Assembly: GCA_046589965.1 (NCBI GenBank)
Contig: JBKJVF010000171.1
Coordinates: 1 to 6,190, forward strand
Direction: 5' to 3'
DNA length: 6,190 nt
Source of the DNA: JAJNPS01 sp046589965
GTDB taxonomy: Bacteria > Pseudomonadota > Alphaproteobacteria > Rhodobacterales > Rhodobacteraceae
Position 1 is the first letter of the stretch. Every line of letters begins with the position of its first letter. The notes below the pieces were generated by a model. The model had not been told where the DNA came from, searched no databases, and saw nothing but the letters and a program-made list of their open reading frames with translations. The translations under genes and the position numbers were made by a program. This document shows, piece after piece, positions 5,171-6,190 of this stretch.

Positions 5171-6190
5171 TCAGGCGGCGCTTTGGGTGATGCGCGCAAG
5201 GGCGGCAAGTTTGGCCTTGGCGGCGCCGCTGTCGATGCTTTGGCGGGCCAAGACGACGCCATCCTTCAGCGTCGCGACCTTGTCGGCCACCATCAGTGCC
5301 GCGGCCGCGTTCAACAAGACCGCATCACGATAGGCGCCCGATGCGCCGTCCAGCAGGGCCCGGAACGCCGCTGCATTCTGACTGGGCGTGCCACCCATGA
5401 TCGCCGCGAAGGGATGGACCGGCAGACCGGCATCCTCGGGGTGCAGATCAAATTCGCGCACAGCACCGTTTTCGACGGCGGCAACCTTGGTGGGGGCCGC
5501 GATGGAAATTTCGTCCGTGCCGTCGCCGCCATGCACAAGCCAGGCTTTTTCGGACCCCAAGGCCAGCAGGGTTTCGGCCATCGGGCGGATCAGGGTCGGG
5601 GAAAACGCGCCGGTCAACTGGCGTTTCACACCCGCAGGATTGGTCAAAGGCCCCAGGATGTTGAAGATCGTGCGCGTCCCAAGTTCGGCCCGCACCGGCA
5701 TCACATGGCGGATCGCGGGGTGGTGCATCGGCGCCATCATGAAGCCGATCCCGGCCTCGGTCAGGCAGCGTTCGACGATATCGGGGCCGATCATCACGTT
5801 CAGGCCCATTTCGGTCAGCGCATCCGCCGCCCCCGATTTCGACGACAGATTGCGGTTGCCGTGTTTGGCCACCGGCACACCTGTGCCTGCCACCACAAAC
5901 GCCGTGGCGGTGGAGATGTTCAGCGTGCCCTTGCCGTCGCCGCCGGTGCCAACAATGTCCATCGCGCCCGCAGGCGCGCGCACCGCGTTGCATTTGGCCC
6001 GCATGACCGTGGCGGCGGCGGCGTATTCATCGACCGTCTCGCCCCGGGTGCGCAGCGCCATCAGGAACCCGCCCATCTGCGCAGGCGTGCCCTCGCCATC
6101 AAAAAGCGCGCCAAACGCGGCCTCGGCCTCGGCGCGGGTCAGGGACCTTGTGGCCGCAATCCCGATCAGCGGTCGCAACACCTCGCTCAT
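5171..6190 (-). CDS. trpD: TrpD, anthranilate phosphoribosyltransferase
   Basis: TrpD transfers the phosphoribosyl group of PRPP to anthranilate, the second step of the tryptophan branch. The 339 residues are of normal length. Motifs: the PRPP-binding loop GTGGDGKGTLNIST (81-94), KHGNRNLSSKSGAAD (109-123), the anthranilate-contacting region with Arg168 followed by GTRTIFNILGPLTNP (171-185), and the magnesium-binding Asp-Glu pair at 226-227 in HGGDGTDEIS. The ATG is at 6190-6188, the edge of the window; the opening MSEVLRPLIG fits the family, so the gene looks complete, but its ribosome site and promoter lie outside. It is a stand-alone TrpD, not fused to TrpG. Expression is probably driven from an upstream trp gene such as trpG, inferred from the usual gene order. 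Confidence 0.96.
   Translation of the reverse strand: MSEVLRPLIGIAATRSLTRAEAEAAFGALFDGEGTPAQMGGFLMALRTRGETVDEYAAAATVMRAKCNAVRAPAGAMDIVGTGGDGKGTLNISTATAFVVAGTGVPVAKHGNRNLSSKSGAADALTEMGLNVMIGPDIVERCLTEAGIGFMMAPMHHPAIRHVMPVRAELGTRTIFNILGPLTNPAGVKRQLTGAFSPTLIRPMAETLLALGSEKAWLVHGGDGTDEISIAAPTKVAAVENGAVREFDLHPEDAGLPVHPFAAIMGGTPSQNAAAFRALLDGASGAYRDAVLLNAAAALMVADKVATLKDGVVLARQSIDSGAAKAKLAALARITQSAA

Overview
The window looks like chromosomal housekeeping DNA from a high-GC alphaproteobacterium, most likely Rhodobacterales (Roseobacter/Rhodobacter group). The support is the alphaproteobacterial form of LexA with its GTTC-N7-GTTC operator, the high GC content, the alphaproteobacterial style of ComEC, and the gene order trpD-trpC-moaC-moeA-lexA facing comEC, which I recall as common in that group. 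I could not run a search to confirm the taxon.

Layout from left to right. Positions 1-1635 (+) hold the 3' part of comEC, the DNA-uptake channel. Its reading frame is broken by an apparent one-base deficit in a G7 run at 73-79. Positions 1636-1822 are a convergent intergenic region with several small hairpins and no gene. Positions 1823-2530 (-) are lexA, the SOS repressor. Positions 2531-2651 form a 121-base regulatory gap with a TTGACA-type promoter element and two perfect SOS boxes in opposite orientations. Positions 2652-3836 (-) are moeA, 3833-4312 (-) moaC, 4309-5121 (-) trpC, and 5171-6190 (-) trpD, whose start codon is at the last base of the window.

The minus-strand genes are probably one transcription unit entering from the right. 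trpD and trpC carry out the second and fourth steps of the chorismate-to-tryptophan branch and are 49 bases apart. trpC overlaps moaC by four bases (ATGA) and moaC overlaps moeA by four bases (GTGA), so the two molybdenum-cofactor genes appear translationally coupled to the tryptophan genes. lexA is in line with them but has its own apparent promoter and operators, so it can be controlled by DNA damage.

I found no mobile element, CRISPR array, tRNA, rRNA or previously undescribed multi-gene system. The observations most worth checking are the comEC frameshift and the pair of oppositely oriented LexA boxes, one of which overlaps the moeA stop codon.
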